DNA of 64,000 nt from Novosphingobium sp. SG751A (GCF_013149295.1 NZ_JABGCB010000009.1:1-64000), one strand, 5' to 3'. Shown: positions 1 through 9,161, counted from the stretch's first letter. The notes: generated by a model from the letters alone, not told the origin. A program made the numbers and translations.

Positions 1-95
1 TCCTTGTCGATGCAAACCACATCGTGACCAAAATCGGCAAAGCACGCGCCTGACACAAGACCAACATAGCCCGAGCCAACCATTGCTATCTTCAT
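1..95 (-). CDS. UDP-glucose/GDP-mannose dehydrogenase family, N-terminal fragment
   Basis: Only the first 31 codons are in the window; the gene continues to the left. The peptide opens [16 protein letters not shown], a Rossmann GxGxxG nucleotide-binding loop, followed by an acidic residue after the second strand (VVCID). This is typical of UDP-glucose 6-dehydrogenase and its relatives, which oxidise a nucleotide sugar to a uronate for surface polysaccharide. A purine-rich ribosome site (AAGGAG) at 101-106 supports this start. It lies 44 nt downstream of the metallophosphatase on the same strand and may share its transcript. The exact sugar substrate cannot be judged from the fragment. Confidence 0.85.
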   Translation of the reverse strand, partial: MKIAMVGSGYVGLVSGACFADFGHDVVCIDK

Positions 96-139
96 ATAAA
101 TCTACTCCTTTGGCGCTTTGCAGACTCGCCGGAATTCGT

Positions 140-949
140 TCATTTTTCGAGACAAATGCTGATTTTGTCTTCGTTAACCATGGTGGAAAGCAGCGCTTTC
201 TCCTCGCCTTCCAACACCAGCGCCGTCAGGCGGCCCGATTGGTAGGCGCCCGTGTCGATGCCGATCCGGTTGCGGCGGATTTCAGGTGCTTCGGTGATCG
301 TGTGGCCATGAACAATCGTGCTGCCATGGGCCTGTTCGCTCGACAGGAAGGGCTCGCGGATCCAGCGCAGATCAGCAAGAGTCTGAGCCTCCAGAGCAAC
401 CCCGGGGCGGATACCGGCATGGACAAAGGCATAATCGCCAAGACGCAGGCTGGCTTCAAAGGTGCCAATGAAATCAATCCACTCCTGCGCAATAGCCTGC
501 TGCATCAAGACCTGCAATTCTTCCCAAGAGGCGGCGGCATAGGTCTTTTCGTCGATTCCGAAGCTCAGCAGCGTTTCGCGTCCGCCATGCTGGACGAAAT
601 GGCGCAGCACCTCGACCCGCTCGAGCGATTCGAGCAGCATTTCCTCGTGGTTGCCCATCAGGATATGCATTGCCTGCCCCGCCGCACGGCGTTCCCGTTG
701 CCATTGCCGGGCCAGCGCCAGCACGCCCAGGCTGGCCGGGCCGCGATCGATCAGGTCGCCCAGCAGGATGACCGTGGTGCGGGCCGGGCCGCGTTTCTGG
801 TCCTCGGCCTCGATGGCGCTCATCAGCGCCTCGAACAGATCGAGGCGTCCATGGATGTCGCCGATGGCAAAAACCCTTTCGCCATCGGGAATGCGCGGCG
901 CGCTGGCCGAGGCGGTGCCTGCGAACAACTTGCGCAACGCTCCTAGCAT
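140..949 (-). CDS. Metallophosphoesterase, serine/threonine phosphatase-like
   Basis: A 269-residue protein of the calcineurin-like phosphoesterase family. The metal-binding motifs appear in the expected order: GDIHG at residues 30-34, GDLIDRG at 64-70, GNHEE at 99-103, and later VHAG and VHGHT histidines. These ligate a dinuclear metal centre. Bacterial members of this size dephosphorylate proteins (PrpA/PrpB type) or symmetrical dinucleotides such as Ap4A. The sequence alone does not decide which. No signal peptide is visible, so it is probably cytoplasmic. It precedes the UDP-sugar dehydrogenase on the minus strand. Confidence 0.85.
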   Translation of the reverse strand: MLGALRKLFAGTASASAPRIPDGERVFAIGDIHGRLDLFEALMSAIEAEDQKRGPARTTVILLGDLIDRGPASLGVLALARQWQRERRAAGQAMHILMGNHEEMLLESLERVEVLRHFVQHGGRETLLSFGIDEKTYAAASWEELQVLMQQAIAQEWIDFIGTFEASLRLGDYAFVHAGIRPGVALEAQTLADLRWIREPFLSSEQAHGSTIVHGHTITEAPEIRRNRIGIDTGAYQSGRLTALVLEGEEKALLSTMVNEDKISICLEK

Positions 950-1191
950 AGTTTCATCTGTCCCAATTCCGTCAACCGTCTGGCCTTAAGGGGGGCACAG
1001 AATATGGTCAAGTTCAAGGGGCCACTCCAGGGAAAAGGGGCATGATCGGAATTTCCGTCTTGCTCACCGCGTCGTGTCGCGGCCATTGTAATTCGTGCCC
1101 CAATTCCCCGATGGCGGGGCGCTATGTCATGCATATCATGCGATAACGTCAATTGAGATGGCATGACCGGCGATGAGTGGAGTTTTGAGCC

Positions 1192-1620
1192 GTGACGAAA
1201 TTTTTGCATACGATGATCCGCGTGACCGATCCGGACGCGACCATCGCCCTGTTCGGCCTGCTGGGCCTGAGCGAAACACGCCGCTTTTCCAGCGAAAAGG
1301 GCCGATTCACGCTGATCTATCTGGCCTGCCCCGGTCAGGATTACGAGGTTGAACTGACCTATAACTGGCCCGCCGACGATGGCGCCGCCGAGACCTACAC
1401 CGGCGGGCGCAATTTCGGCCATCTGGCGTTTCAGGTCGAGGATATTTACGCCACCTGCCGGACGCTGGCCGATGCGGGCGTGACGATCAACCGTCCGCCG
1501 CGCGATGGCCATATGGCCTTTGTCAAAACGCCGGACGGCATCAGCATCGAATTGCTGCAAAATGGCCGTCTGGAGCCTGCCGAGCCTTGGGCGTCCATGC
1601 CTAACACCGGCAGCTGGTAA
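1192..1620 (+). CDS. gloA: Lactoylglutathione lyase (glyoxalase I)
   Basis: A 142-residue single-domain glyoxalase of the vicinal-oxygen-chelate fold. It isomerises the hemithioacetal of methylglyoxal and glutathione to S-lactoylglutathione. Visible motifs are HTMIRVTD near the N terminus (first metal His), YEVELTYNW in the middle, GHLAFQVED (second His region) and the terminal DGISIELLQ glutamate ligand. The start is GTG with a GGAG ribosome site about 10 nt upstream. The gene is divergent from the metallophosphatase and convergent with nhaA. I see no confident promoter in the 240-nt gap upstream. Confidence 0.93.
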   Translation: MTKFLHTMIRVTDPDATIALFGLLGLSETRRFSSEKGRFTLIYLACPGQDYEVELTYNWPADDGAAETYTGGRNFGHLAFQVEDIYATCRTLADAGVTINRPPRDGHMAFVKTPDGISIELLQNGRLEPAEPWASMPNTGSW

Positions 1621-1639
1621 AAGCGCGGGCCGGGGCGCT

Positions 1640-2824
1640 TCAGCCGCTTCGGCCCAACTTGTTCCGGCCCAGCCGCAGCAGCATCGCGCCGATGGCGCCC
1701 GAGATCAGCGATCCGGCCAGAATGCCCATCCTTATGGCATTTTCCCGCGCCGGATCGGGCGCAAAGGCCAGCGTGCTGATAAACATGCTCATCGTAAAGC
1801 CGATGCCCGCCAACTGGGCCGCGCCCAGCGCTTGAAGCCAGCTCACTCCTTCGGGTCTGCGGGCAAAGCCTGAGGCCTCGGCCAGCCAGATGGCCCCCAG
1901 GATGCCAATCGGCTTGCCCACCACCAGCCCCGCCCCGATCGCCAGCGGCAGCGTCATGTCGGCCGCCCCGCCGCCCAGCCGAACCCCAGCATTGACCAGC
2001 CCGAACAGAGGCACAATGACCAATCCGCTCCATGGCGCCAGCGCATGTTCGAGGCGGAGCAGGGGGCTGTCATGGCGCTCGTCCAGCGCGATGGGCACCG
2101 TCAGCGCGGCCAGCACCCCGGCCACGGTGGCATGAACCCCTGAATGCAGAACGCACCACCACAGCGCGACCGCCATCAGGCTATAGGGCCAGACCTTGCT
2201 GAACCCCATCCGATTGAGCGCGATGCCGACGCCCAGCACGCCCACGCCCGCACCCAGCCATGCCAGATCGACATGCGCGGTATAGCCCAGCGCGATCACG
2301 ATCACCGCGCCTATGTCATCCACCACCGCCACGGTCAGCAGGAACAGCCGCAGGGATCTTGGCACGCATCGGCCCAGCAGCGCGATCACCCCCATTGCAA
2401 AGGCAATGTCGGTGGCCGAGGGAATCGCCCAGCCGCGTTGCAGGTCGGGGCGATGACGCGCTACGATCAGATAGATCGCCGCAGGCACCGCCATGCCCGC
2501 CAGCGCCGCCAGCACCGGCAGTCGCCTTTGTCGCGCGTCGGCCAGATTGCCGATCAGCACCTCGCGTTTCACCTCCAGCCCCACGGTGAAGAAGAACGCG
2601 ACCATTACCCCATTGCCCATCAGATCGCGCAAAGACGCGAGATGAGGCATGTCCGAGCCGAATAGCGGGCTATCAAGCATTTTTGCCCATGCCGAGGCCA
2701 GCGGCGAATTACTTATCACAATGGCGATCAAGGCCGAGAGTGCGAGTAAAAGCCCGGAGAGAACTTCCTGATTGCGCGCAAAGCTTTGGACAAAACTGCG
2801 TGTTCTAATGAAAAATGGCGTCAC
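1640..2824 (-). CDS. nhaA: Na+/H+ antiporter NhaA
   Basis: A 394-residue polytopic inner-membrane protein matching the NhaA family in length and sequence. It has about 12 hydrophobic segments and recognisable stretches such as MVAFFFTVGLEVKREVL and the DD pair in VAVVDDIGAVIVIAL, which corresponds to the sodium-binding aspartates of Escherichia coli NhaA. It expels sodium in exchange for protons and helps pH homeostasis. The start is GTG, preceded by GAGGGG. It is divergently transcribed from the NfrB-like gene across an 88-nt gap. Confidence 0.95.
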   Translation of the reverse strand: MTPFFIRTRSFVQSFARNQEVLSGLLLALSALIAIVISNSPLASAWAKMLDSPLFGSDMPHLASLRDLMGNGVMVAFFFTVGLEVKREVLIGNLADARQRRLPVLAALAGMAVPAAIYLIVARHRPDLQRGWAIPSATDIAFAMGVIALLGRCVPRSLRLFLLTVAVVDDIGAVIVIALGYTAHVDLAWLGAGVGVLGVGIALNRMGFSKVWPYSLMAVALWWCVLHSGVHATVAGVLAALTVPIALDERHDSPLLRLEHALAPWSGLVIVPLFGLVNAGVRLGGGAADMTLPLAIGAGLVVGKPIGILGAIWLAEASGFARRPEGVSWLQALGAAQLAGIGFTMSMFISTLAFAPDPARENAIRMGILAGSLISGAIGAMLLRLGRNKLGRSG

Positions 2825-2912
2825 TTGCCCCTCGTGTCGAGAATTGGCATTGCTTCAATAAGTGATTCTTACTACTCGTATAACCGTAAGTGCCAACAGG
2901 GGGGTCTCGTTG

Positions 2913-4361
2913 ATGTCCTTTGCCGCGTCGGGTGGCTGGACCTTAGTTGAGTGGCTGCTGTTGATCGAGCGGGAATTGCTGCTCTTTGCGCTCTTCTGGT
3001 TTGTGATCGGTATGGTCGATGAATTGGTGGTTGATGCCATCTGGTTCTGCCTGCGCCTCAGACCGGGTTTTTGTACACCACATCTCTCGCGTGAAGTATC
3101 GCAAGGCCGTCTTGGCGGGCGCATTGCCGTGTTTGTCGCCTGCTGGCGCGAGGCTGATATCATTGGTGTCACGGTTGCCAATATGCTGCGCAACTGGAAA
3201 GAAGGCGAATATATTCTTTATATTGGATGCTATTGCAATGATCCGGCGACGGTGGAGGCAATAACCGCCATCGGCGGCAGCGACCCGCGCTTGCGCATCG
3301 TCATCCATGATAAATTCGGCCCCACCACCAAGGCTGACTGCCTGAACCGCATTTACAAGGCAATGTGCGCGGATGAGCAAAGGCTGGGCCAGCGCTTCAA
3401 GGGCATCGTGCTGCATGACAGCGAGGATATGGTCCATCCGCTTGAACTGATGCTGATTGATCGGGCGCTCTCGGATGTGGAATTTGTGCAATTGCCGGTC
3501 CGCCCCGAAATTCCCGAAGGGCCCCATTGGGTGGCGGGCCATTATTGCGACGAATTTGCCGAGGCTCATGCACGTACCATGGTGGTGCGTGACGCGCTGG
3601 GCGCCGGATTGCCTGCGGCCGGGGTCAGTTGCGGCTTCTCGCGAGACATGCTCGAACTGATCGGTCAAGTGCGCATGATGGAGGCGGCCGATGGTCCCTT
3701 CGCTGCTGATTGCCTGACCGAGGATTATGAACTGGGAATGCTGATCCCGCGCCTTGGCGGGCGGGGCTGCTTTCTGCGTTGTCGCGATGCCGATGGCAAT
3801 CTGATCGGCACGCGTTCCTATTTCCCCAATACGGTGCCCACTTCCGTTCGGCAAAAGACCCGTTGGATGCATGGGATCTGTCTTCAGGGCTGGGACCGTC
3901 TGGGGTGGAATGGGCGGCTGGTCGACATCTGGATGTCGATTCGCGACCGGCGGGGGCCGCTCATCGCGCTGGTGCTGTTTGCCGCCTATGCTCTGCTGGT
4001 GGTCGAAGGCCTGTTGAGTGTGGCTGGGCTGTGGCTGGGCGATGATATGCCGCAATTGGCCCAGCCGCCCGTCTATCTGCGCTATGGCGTCAATTTGTGC
4101 GTGCTGGGCCTGATCTGGCGATCCTTCATGCGCGCTTTGTTCACCGGGCGCGAATATGGCTGGCGCGAGGGGCTGCTGGCGCCGTTGCGTCTGCCGGTGG
4201 CCAATGTGGTGATGATTCTGGCGGCACGTCGGGCGCTTTGGGCCTATTGCCGTAGCCTGCGCGGCGCGCGCTTGGTCTGGGACAAAACCGAGCATGTGGT
4301 TCATCCCGCGTTGACGGCTTCGGTCGCCGCGCCGTCCGGCCCGATGGAAAATGCCGCCTGA
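2913..4361 (+). CDS. NfrB-like inner-membrane family 2 glycosyltransferase
   Basis: A 482-residue membrane glycosyltransferase. An N-terminal membrane segment (LLLFALFWFVIGMVDEL) is followed by a GT-A domain with HDSEDMVHP (DxD-like), CLTEDYELG (acceptor base motif) and a QKTRWMHG motif like the QxxRW of processive enzymes, then C-terminal membrane helices. This layout matches the catalytic half of NfrB, the Escherichia coli phage N4 adsorption protein B. The C-terminal MshEN-type cyclic-di-GMP domain of the roughly 745-residue E. coli protein is absent. The ATG at 2913 is preferred over an in-frame GTG at 2862 because AGGGGGG lies 8 nt before it. The stop overlaps the next start by one base (TGATG), so the two genes are translationally coupled. 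Confidence 0.8.
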   Translation: MSFAASGGWTLVEWLLLIERELLLFALFWFVIGMVDELVVDAIWFCLRLRPGFCTPHLSREVSQGRLGGRIAVFVACWREADIIGVTVANMLRNWKEGEYILYIGCYCNDPATVEAITAIGGSDPRLRIVIHDKFGPTTKADCLNRIYKAMCADEQRLGQRFKGIVLHDSEDMVHPLELMLIDRALSDVEFVQLPVRPEIPEGPHWVAGHYCDEFAEAHARTMVVRDALGAGLPAAGVSCGFSRDMLELIGQVRMMEAADGPFAADCLTEDYELGMLIPRLGGRGCFLRCRDADGNLIGTRSYFPNTVPTSVRQKTRWMHGICLQGWDRLGWNGRLVDIWMSIRDRRGPLIALVLFAAYALLVVEGLLSVAGLWLGDDMPQLAQPPVYLRYGVNLCVLGLIWRSFMRALFTGREYGWREGLLAPLRLPVANVVMILAARRALWAYCRSLRGARLVWDKTEHVVHPALTASVAAPSGPMENAA

Positions 4362-5644
4362 TGCTGCGGGCCGATGCCTTGCCGGACCGGTTTCGCCGGC
4401 CCAGAAAGCGCGGCGAGCCGCTGGTGATGTTCATGGTCGTGCTGATGATCTGGATGGGCGGGCGCTCGGCGATGTGGGAGGAATTGTCGATGGCGGTCCA
4501 CCCGGGCGATCTAGGGAGTGAATTGTCCGTCGTGCCGCACATTATGCCGGGGAAATGGCAAAATGCCCGCCGTGCTTCCCTGATCGCGGGGGGCCGGCCT
4601 GTTCCGATCGATCTCCCTCGGCATGATGGGGCGGCCCATCATCGGGTTTTGCCATCGGCGGCGGCTTTGTCGCCGATGCCGATGGCCCCGATCCATCCTT
4701 TGCCGCTGTCTGTGGTTGATCCCCTGACCGGTTTGGGCAGGGCGGGGGTAAGAACCGCTGTGACGCAACAGGTACTCTATCTGGCGGCCATCGCAGGCCT
4801 GCCGTTGCCGGTGGGCATGGAGGCCAAGCCGCAGCGGCGGCGCAAGCCCGAGGTGGTGCGCGATGGCATGGGCAATGTGACCTCCGTGCGGGCCGCAACG
4901 CATGATGACGAGGGTGGCGCGCTGGTGGTCGCCCGCCAGAACCCGCAGTTCTCAGGAGGTCGGCAAAGCGTTGCGGAAAGTCGCTGGTCGGGCGACGGCT
5001 GGTTGCTGATGCGTCAGGGGGGCAACAATCACGAGCTTGCCGGGGGCAGCGCTCCCTATGGGCCGACCTATGGTGCAAACCAGGTCGGAGCGGTGTTGCG
5101 CTATCGCCTGCTTCCGGGCGAGGCGCATAAGCTGACCGCCTATACGCGCGGCTATGGTGCGCTCAACGGCACGGGTGAGCGCGAGGTGGCTGCGGGCCTT
5201 TCGTTGCGCCCCATTCCCGCGGTGCCTGTGATCGCCATGGCCGAAATGCGCGCCAGCCAGTTTCAGTCGGGCCGCACCCACGTCCGCCCGGCGGTCAGTC
5301 TGGTCACCGAAATTCCGCCCGTTTCACTGGGGCGACAGATCGAGGCCGAGACTTATCTTCAGGCTGGCTACGTGGGCGGTGCGGCCTCAACCCCTTTTAT
5401 TGATGGTCAGATCCGGGTGGAGCAGGTGGTCGCCCATGTCGACCGGGCCGAATTGCGCGTGGGCCTTGGCGCTTGGGGCGGCGCGCAGGAAGGCGCGAAC
5501 CGTCTGGATGTCGGCCCGACCCTGCGTCTCGGGATGCGTCAGGGGCGGGTGGGCGCGCGGCTTGCCATCGATTATCGCCTGCGGGTGCGGGGCAATGCCA
5601 TGCCCAGTTCAGGACCGGCGCTCACGCTGTCCGCAGGTTTTTGA
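4361..5644 (+). CDS. NfrA C-terminus-like outer-membrane protein
   Basis: A 427-residue protein with a hydrophobic stretch at about residues 20-38, a proline-rich middle, and a C-terminal half (about 190-427) of alternating beta-strand pattern ending ALTLSAGF with the terminal Phe usual for outer-membrane barrels. Its position after an NfrB-like transferase, coupled by TGATG, and motifs such as SRWSGDGWLL and GAVLRYRLLPG suggest the C-terminal barrel region of NfrA, the outer-membrane partner of NfrB. The TPR-rich periplasmic part of E. coli NfrA is not seen, and a protease-cleavable signal peptide is not obvious. A role in exporting the polymer made by the upstream enzyme is inferred from context. 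Confidence 0.6.
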   Translation: MLRADALPDRFRRPRKRGEPLVMFMVVLMIWMGGRSAMWEELSMAVHPGDLGSELSVVPHIMPGKWQNARRASLIAGGRPVPIDLPRHDGAAHHRVLPSAAALSPMPMAPIHPLPLSVVDPLTGLGRAGVRTAVTQQVLYLAAIAGLPLPVGMEAKPQRRRKPEVVRDGMGNVTSVRAATHDDEGGALVVARQNPQFSGGRQSVAESRWSGDGWLLMRQGGNNHELAGGSAPYGPTYGANQVGAVLRYRLLPGEAHKLTAYTRGYGALNGTGEREVAAGLSLRPIPAVPVIAMAEMRASQFQSGRTHVRPAVSLVTEIPPVSLGRQIEAETYLQAGYVGGAASTPFIDGQIRVEQVVAHVDRAELRVGLGAWGGAQEGANRLDVGPTLRLGMRQGRVGARLAIDYRLRVRGNAMPSSGPALTLSAGF

Positions 5645-5675
5645 CGCCGGAATGGGGGTATAGGTCGGGCGGGGC

Positions 5676-5704
5676 TTTCCCGCGCTTCGATCAGACGCTA
5701 GCGT
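5676..5704 (+). promoter_or_regulatory. Candidate sigma-70 promoter of tauE-like gene
   Basis: TTTCCC (5676-5681) and TAGCGT (5699-5704) are separated by 17 nt. The predicted transcription start would fall only a few bases before the ATG at 5714, where no Shine-Dalgarno sequence is visible, so the mRNA may be leaderless. The -35 is poor. The call rests on the same spacing and -10 type recurring before rpsU, gatC and mtnP. Confidence 0.4.
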
Positions 5705-5713
5705 GGCCTGGCT

Positions 5714-6625
5714 ATGGATGTCTATCTTCCCATTGCCAATCTGTCGGTCAACGGCCTGATTATCGTCGGGCTCGGGCTGCTCACGGGCATGTTGTCGGGC
5801 ATCTTTGGCGTGGGCGGCGGGTTTTTGACCACGCCGCTGCTGATCTTCTATGGCATTCCCCCAACGGTTGCGGCGGCCTCGGCAGCCAGCCAGGTGACGG
5901 GCGCCAGCGTGTCGGGCATGTTGGCCCATCATCAGCGCGGCGGGGTTGATTACCGCATGGGCGTTGTGCTGGTGCTGGGCGGCGTGCTGGGCACGGGGCT
6001 GGGTGCGCTGCTCTTCAGCCTGCTTCAGGCGCTGGGCCAGATCGATACGGTCATCAACCTGCTCTATGTCTCGATGCTGGGCGGGATCGGCGCGATGATG
6101 GCGCGCGAGAGCATTCAGACCCTGCGCGCGGGCGGCAGCGGCGCGCGCCCGGCGCGCAAACGCCGCCATCATCCGCTGGTGGCGCGTTTGCCGGGGCGGT
6201 GGCGGTTCTATCGCTCGGGGCTTTATATCTCGCCGCTGGCGCCTTTGCTGCTGGGCATGTTTACCGGTATTCTGACCATGCTGATGGGGATCGGCGGCGG
6301 CTTCGTGCTGGTCCCGGCCATGCTGTATATTCTGGGCATGAGCGCCCAGGTGGTGGTGGGCACCAGCCTGTTTCAGATCCTGTTCGTGACCATGGCCACC
6401 ACGATGATGCATGCCCTGACCACGCGTGCGGTGGATATTGTGCTGGCGGGCCTGCTGCTGATCGGGTCGGTGTCGGGGGCGCAACTGGGCGCGCGCTTTG
6501 CCACCACGGCCAGCCCGGTGAAGCTGCGCCTTGCGCTGGCGGCCATCGTGCTGGCGGTGGCGGCGCGCATGGCGCTGGGGCTGACATGGCGGCCTGATGA
6601 GATCTTTACGGTGAGCCTGCTGTGA
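5714..6625 (+). CDS. TauE/SafE family anion exporter
   Basis: A 303-residue inner-membrane permease of the TauE/SafE (sulfite or sulfoacetate exporter) family. The two diagnostic glycine-rich repeats are visible: GMLSGIFGVGGGFLTTPLL near the N terminus and GILTMLMGIGGGFVLVP in the second half. About eight hydrophobic helices are separated by a basic cytoplasmic loop (ARPARKRRHH). The family moves sulfite, sulfoacetate or related organosulfonates; the substrate here is unknown. Its stop overlaps the following GTG start by 4 nt (GTGA), and the partner gene is a known genomic companion of this alphaproteobacterial subgroup. Confidence 0.88.
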   Translation: MDVYLPIANLSVNGLIIVGLGLLTGMLSGIFGVGGGFLTTPLLIFYGIPPTVAAASAASQVTGASVSGMLAHHQRGGVDYRMGVVLVLGGVLGTGLGALLFSLLQALGQIDTVINLLYVSMLGGIGAMMARESIQTLRAGGSGARPARKRRHHPLVARLPGRWRFYRSGLYISPLAPLLLGMFTGILTMLMGIGGGFVLVPAMLYILGMSAQVVVGTSLFQILFVTMATTMMHALTTRAVDIVLAGLLLIGSVSGAQLGARFATTASPVKLRLALAAIVLAVAARMALGLTWRPDEIFTVSLL

Positions 6626-7374
6626 AGCGCCTGCTGGCCCTGCTCGCCTTCTTCCTGCTGACCGGAGCAAGCGAACCGGTGCTGGTCACCGATATTTCGC
6701 AGCATCGTATCGAATTGCGTCAGGGCTTTACCGGGGCGCAATTGCTGTTGTTCGGCGCGATCACCTCGCCCGAGGGCGCCAATGCGGTGCGCGATTACGA
6801 TGTGGTGGTGGTGCTGGAAGGGCCTGCGCGCCAGATGGTCCTGCGCGAAAAGCGCAAGGTGGCGGGCATGTGGGTCAATGCTGAATATACCACACTGCGT
6901 TCGGTGCCCAGTTTCTATGCCGTGGTGGCCAATCGACCGATCCGGCAGATTACTGACCCGCGCACGGCGGCCATTTACCAGTTGGGTCTCGATTCGCTGC
7001 AACTTTCGCCCAGCGACAGCATCGACCCCGCACGCGAAACCCATTTCGCCAAGGGTCTTGTCGATCTGATGCAGCGGCAGGGCTTGTTTCATCAGGACGA
7101 TTCGGGCGTAACCATCAATGGCGGGGTGCTTTATTCGGCCCGCATCGACCTGCCCTCCAGCGTGCAGCCCGGCGTCTACACCGCCGAAACCTTTGCCGTG
7201 CGCAAGGGGCGGGTGGTGGCATCGGCCACTGCGCGGGTGGAGGTGGGCAAGCAGGGTTTTGAAAAAGCCGTCGCCGATTTTTCGCAAAGGGCCGCGCTCG
7301 CCTATGGCTTGATGGCGGTGGCGGTTTCGGTGGTGATGGGCTGGATCGCGGGGCGGCTGTTTGCGCTGTTCTGA
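6622..7374 (+). CDS. TIGR02186 family membrane-anchored protein
   Basis: A 250-residue protein with an N-terminal signal sequence (LLALLAFFLLTGASE), a beta-rich periplasmic body and a single C-terminal membrane helix (GLMAVAVSVVMGWIAGRLF). It matches the conserved alphaproteobacterial family TIGR02186, whose members are usually encoded beside a TauE/SafE transporter. No biochemical function is established that I know of. The GTG start overlaps the tauE-like stop by 4 nt, so the two are made together. I infer an accessory role to that transporter at the periplasmic face. Confidence 0.8.
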   Translation: MKRLLALLAFFLLTGASEPVLVTDISQHRIELRQGFTGAQLLLFGAITSPEGANAVRDYDVVVVLEGPARQMVLREKRKVAGMWVNAEYTTLRSVPSFYAVVANRPIRQITDPRTAAIYQLGLDSLQLSPSDSIDPARETHFAKGLVDLMQRQGLFHQDDSGVTINGGVLYSARIDLPSSVQPGVYTAETFAVRKGRVVASATARVEVGKQGFEKAVADFSQRAALAYGLMAVAVSVVMGWIAGRLFALF

Positions 7375-7466
7375 GCTGGGTAAAAATTAAGCCTAATATT
7401 AACCTTTTCGGTCCTATCTCCTGATGTAATGACAGGGGTTCGCATCTCGACAAAGGTCGGATTGGC

Positions 7467-9161
7467 ATGAATGACATGACCAATCCGGGCTACGGCGCCG
7501 TCTATGAAGCGCAGGGCACAGACCGGATGGGGCTGGGCGGGCATGAGGGCGCGTCCAATGCATCCCAGCCGATGGGCGTGGTTCTGGAAATTTCCGGCGC
7601 GGGCGGGCTGATCGCACTCGATCTGCAACGTCTGGCCGAATGCGGCGCGGATGCTGATCCTTCCATCGCGCAATCGGGCCTCGTGGGCAGCCAGATCCGT
7701 ATCTTGGCCGGTTCGAACTGCCTGCTGGCCAGTATCCGCGATCAGAAGCAGGGGCGGCGGGCCGATGAAGGCATCATCGCCAGGGTCGACTTTCTGGGCG
7801 AGGGGGCGGTCGATCCGCAAACCGGTGCGCTGACCAGCTTTCGCCGCGGGGTGACCCAATATCCGCTGCCCGGCGCGCTGGCCTATCCGGCAGGCACCAG
7901 CGATCTGCGCCGGATCTATTCTGGCGATGGGCGCGCGGTGGTGAACATTGGCAAGGTTCATCCCACCACGACGATCCGCGCCAGCCTCTATATCGATTCG
8001 CTGCTGGGCAAGCATTTCGCGCTGCTGGGCTCGACCGGCACCGGCAAGTCGACCGCGCTGGCCCTGATCCTGCACCGGATCTGCGAACTGGCGCCTCAGG
8101 GCCATATTCTGATGATCGACCCGCATGGTGAATATGCCAGCGCCTTTCGGCATACGGGGCTGATCCTAGACGTGTCGAACCTGCAATTGCCCTATTGGCT
8201 GATGAATTTCGAGGAGCATTGCGAGATCCTCCTTTCCAGTCAGGGCGATAACCGGCAGGTCGATGCCGAGATCCTTGGCAAATGCCTGCTGGCCGCGCGG
8301 CAGAAGAACCGTCTGGCCGAAGCGCTGGGCGGGCGGATCACGGTGGATTCGCCGGTGCCCTATCTGATCAGCGATCTTCAGGCGATCCTGCACAATGAGA
8401 TGGGCAAGCTGGAAAAGGCGACGACCACTGCGCCCTATGTCCGGCTGAAAAGCCGTATCGATGAATTGCGGGGCGATCCGCGCTTCAACTTCCTGTTTTC
8501 GGGGATGCTGGTGGGCGATACGATGGTGGATGTGCTTTCGCGCATGTTCCGCCTGCCATCGGCGGGACAGCCGATTGCGATCATCGACGTGTCGGGCGTA
8601 CCCTCGGAGGTGACCTCGACGGTGGTGGCGCTGCTCTCGCGGCTGGTGTTCGATTTCTCGATCTGGGCGCGCGAGGAGGATACCCGCCCCATCCTGCTGG
8701 TGTGCGAGGAAGCGCATCGCTATGTGCCCAATGAGAAGAATGCCGATGGCTCCTCGGTGGGCCGCATCCTCTCGCGCATCGCCAAGGAGGGGCGCAAATA
8801 TGGCGTCTCGCTGGGCCTTGTGACCCAGCGGCCCTCCGACCTTGCCGAGGGCGTGCTGAGCCAGTGCGGCACGATCCTGTCGATGCGGTTGAACAACGAG
8901 CGCGATCAGGCCTTTGTGCGCGCGGCCATGCCTGAGGGCGCGCGCGGCTTTCTCGATTCGATCCCCGCCCTGCGCAACCGCGAATGCATCATCTGCGGTG
9001 AGGGCGTGGCGATCCCGATGCGCGTATCCTTCGACGATCTGGAGGAAGCTAAGCGGCCCGCCTCCTCCGATCCGTCTTTCAGCCAGCTATGGCGCCAGAG
9101 CGGCGACGATCACCAGATGGTGATGCGCACCGTCCAGCGTTGGCGCACGCAGGGGCGTTAA
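7467..9161 (+). CDS. HerA-like hexameric ATPase (DUF87)
   Basis: A 564-residue P-loop ATPase. It has an N-terminal beta-rich region of the HAS-barrel kind, a Walker A motif GSTGTGKS near residue 190, a Walker B motif ILLVCEEAH near 410, and downstream motifs TQRPSDL and LNNERDQ. These match bacterial HerA/FtsK-related DUF87 proteins, which act as hexameric DNA translocases. In archaea HerA works with the NurA nuclease; no nuclease gene is adjacent here, so the partner is unknown. The stop codon overlaps that of the convergent MATE gene (TTAA at 9158-9161). Confidence 0.82.
   Translation: MNDMTNPGYGAVYEAQGTDRMGLGGHEGASNASQPMGVVLEISGAGGLIALDLQRLAECGADADPSIAQSGLVGSQIRILAGSNCLLASIRDQKQGRRADEGIIARVDFLGEGAVDPQTGALTSFRRGVTQYPLPGALAYPAGTSDLRRIYSGDGRAVVNIGKVHPTTTIRASLYIDSLLGKHFALLGSTGTGKSTALALILHRICELAPQGHILMIDPHGEYASAFRHTGLILDVSNLQLPYWLMNFEEHCEILLSSQGDNRQVDAEILGKCLLAARQKNRLAEALGGRITVDSPVPYLISDLQAILHNEMGKLEKATTTAPYVRLKSRIDELRGDPRFNFLFSGMLVGDTMVDVLSRMFRLPSAGQPIAIIDVSGVPSEVTSTVVALLSRLVFDFSIWAREEDTRPILLVCEEAHRYVPNEKNADGSSVGRILSRIAKEGRKYGVSLGLVTQRPSDLAEGVLSQCGTILSMRLNNERDQAFVRAAMPEGARGFLDSIPALRNRECIICGEGVAIPMRVSFDDLEEAKRPASSDPSFSQLWRQSGDDHQMVMRTVQRWRTQGR

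Noticed and set aside
2862..2912. A GTG start 51 nt upstream of the NfrB-like gene's chosen ATG
   Set aside because: It has no ribosome site, whereas the ATG at 2913 has AGGGGGG at good spacing.
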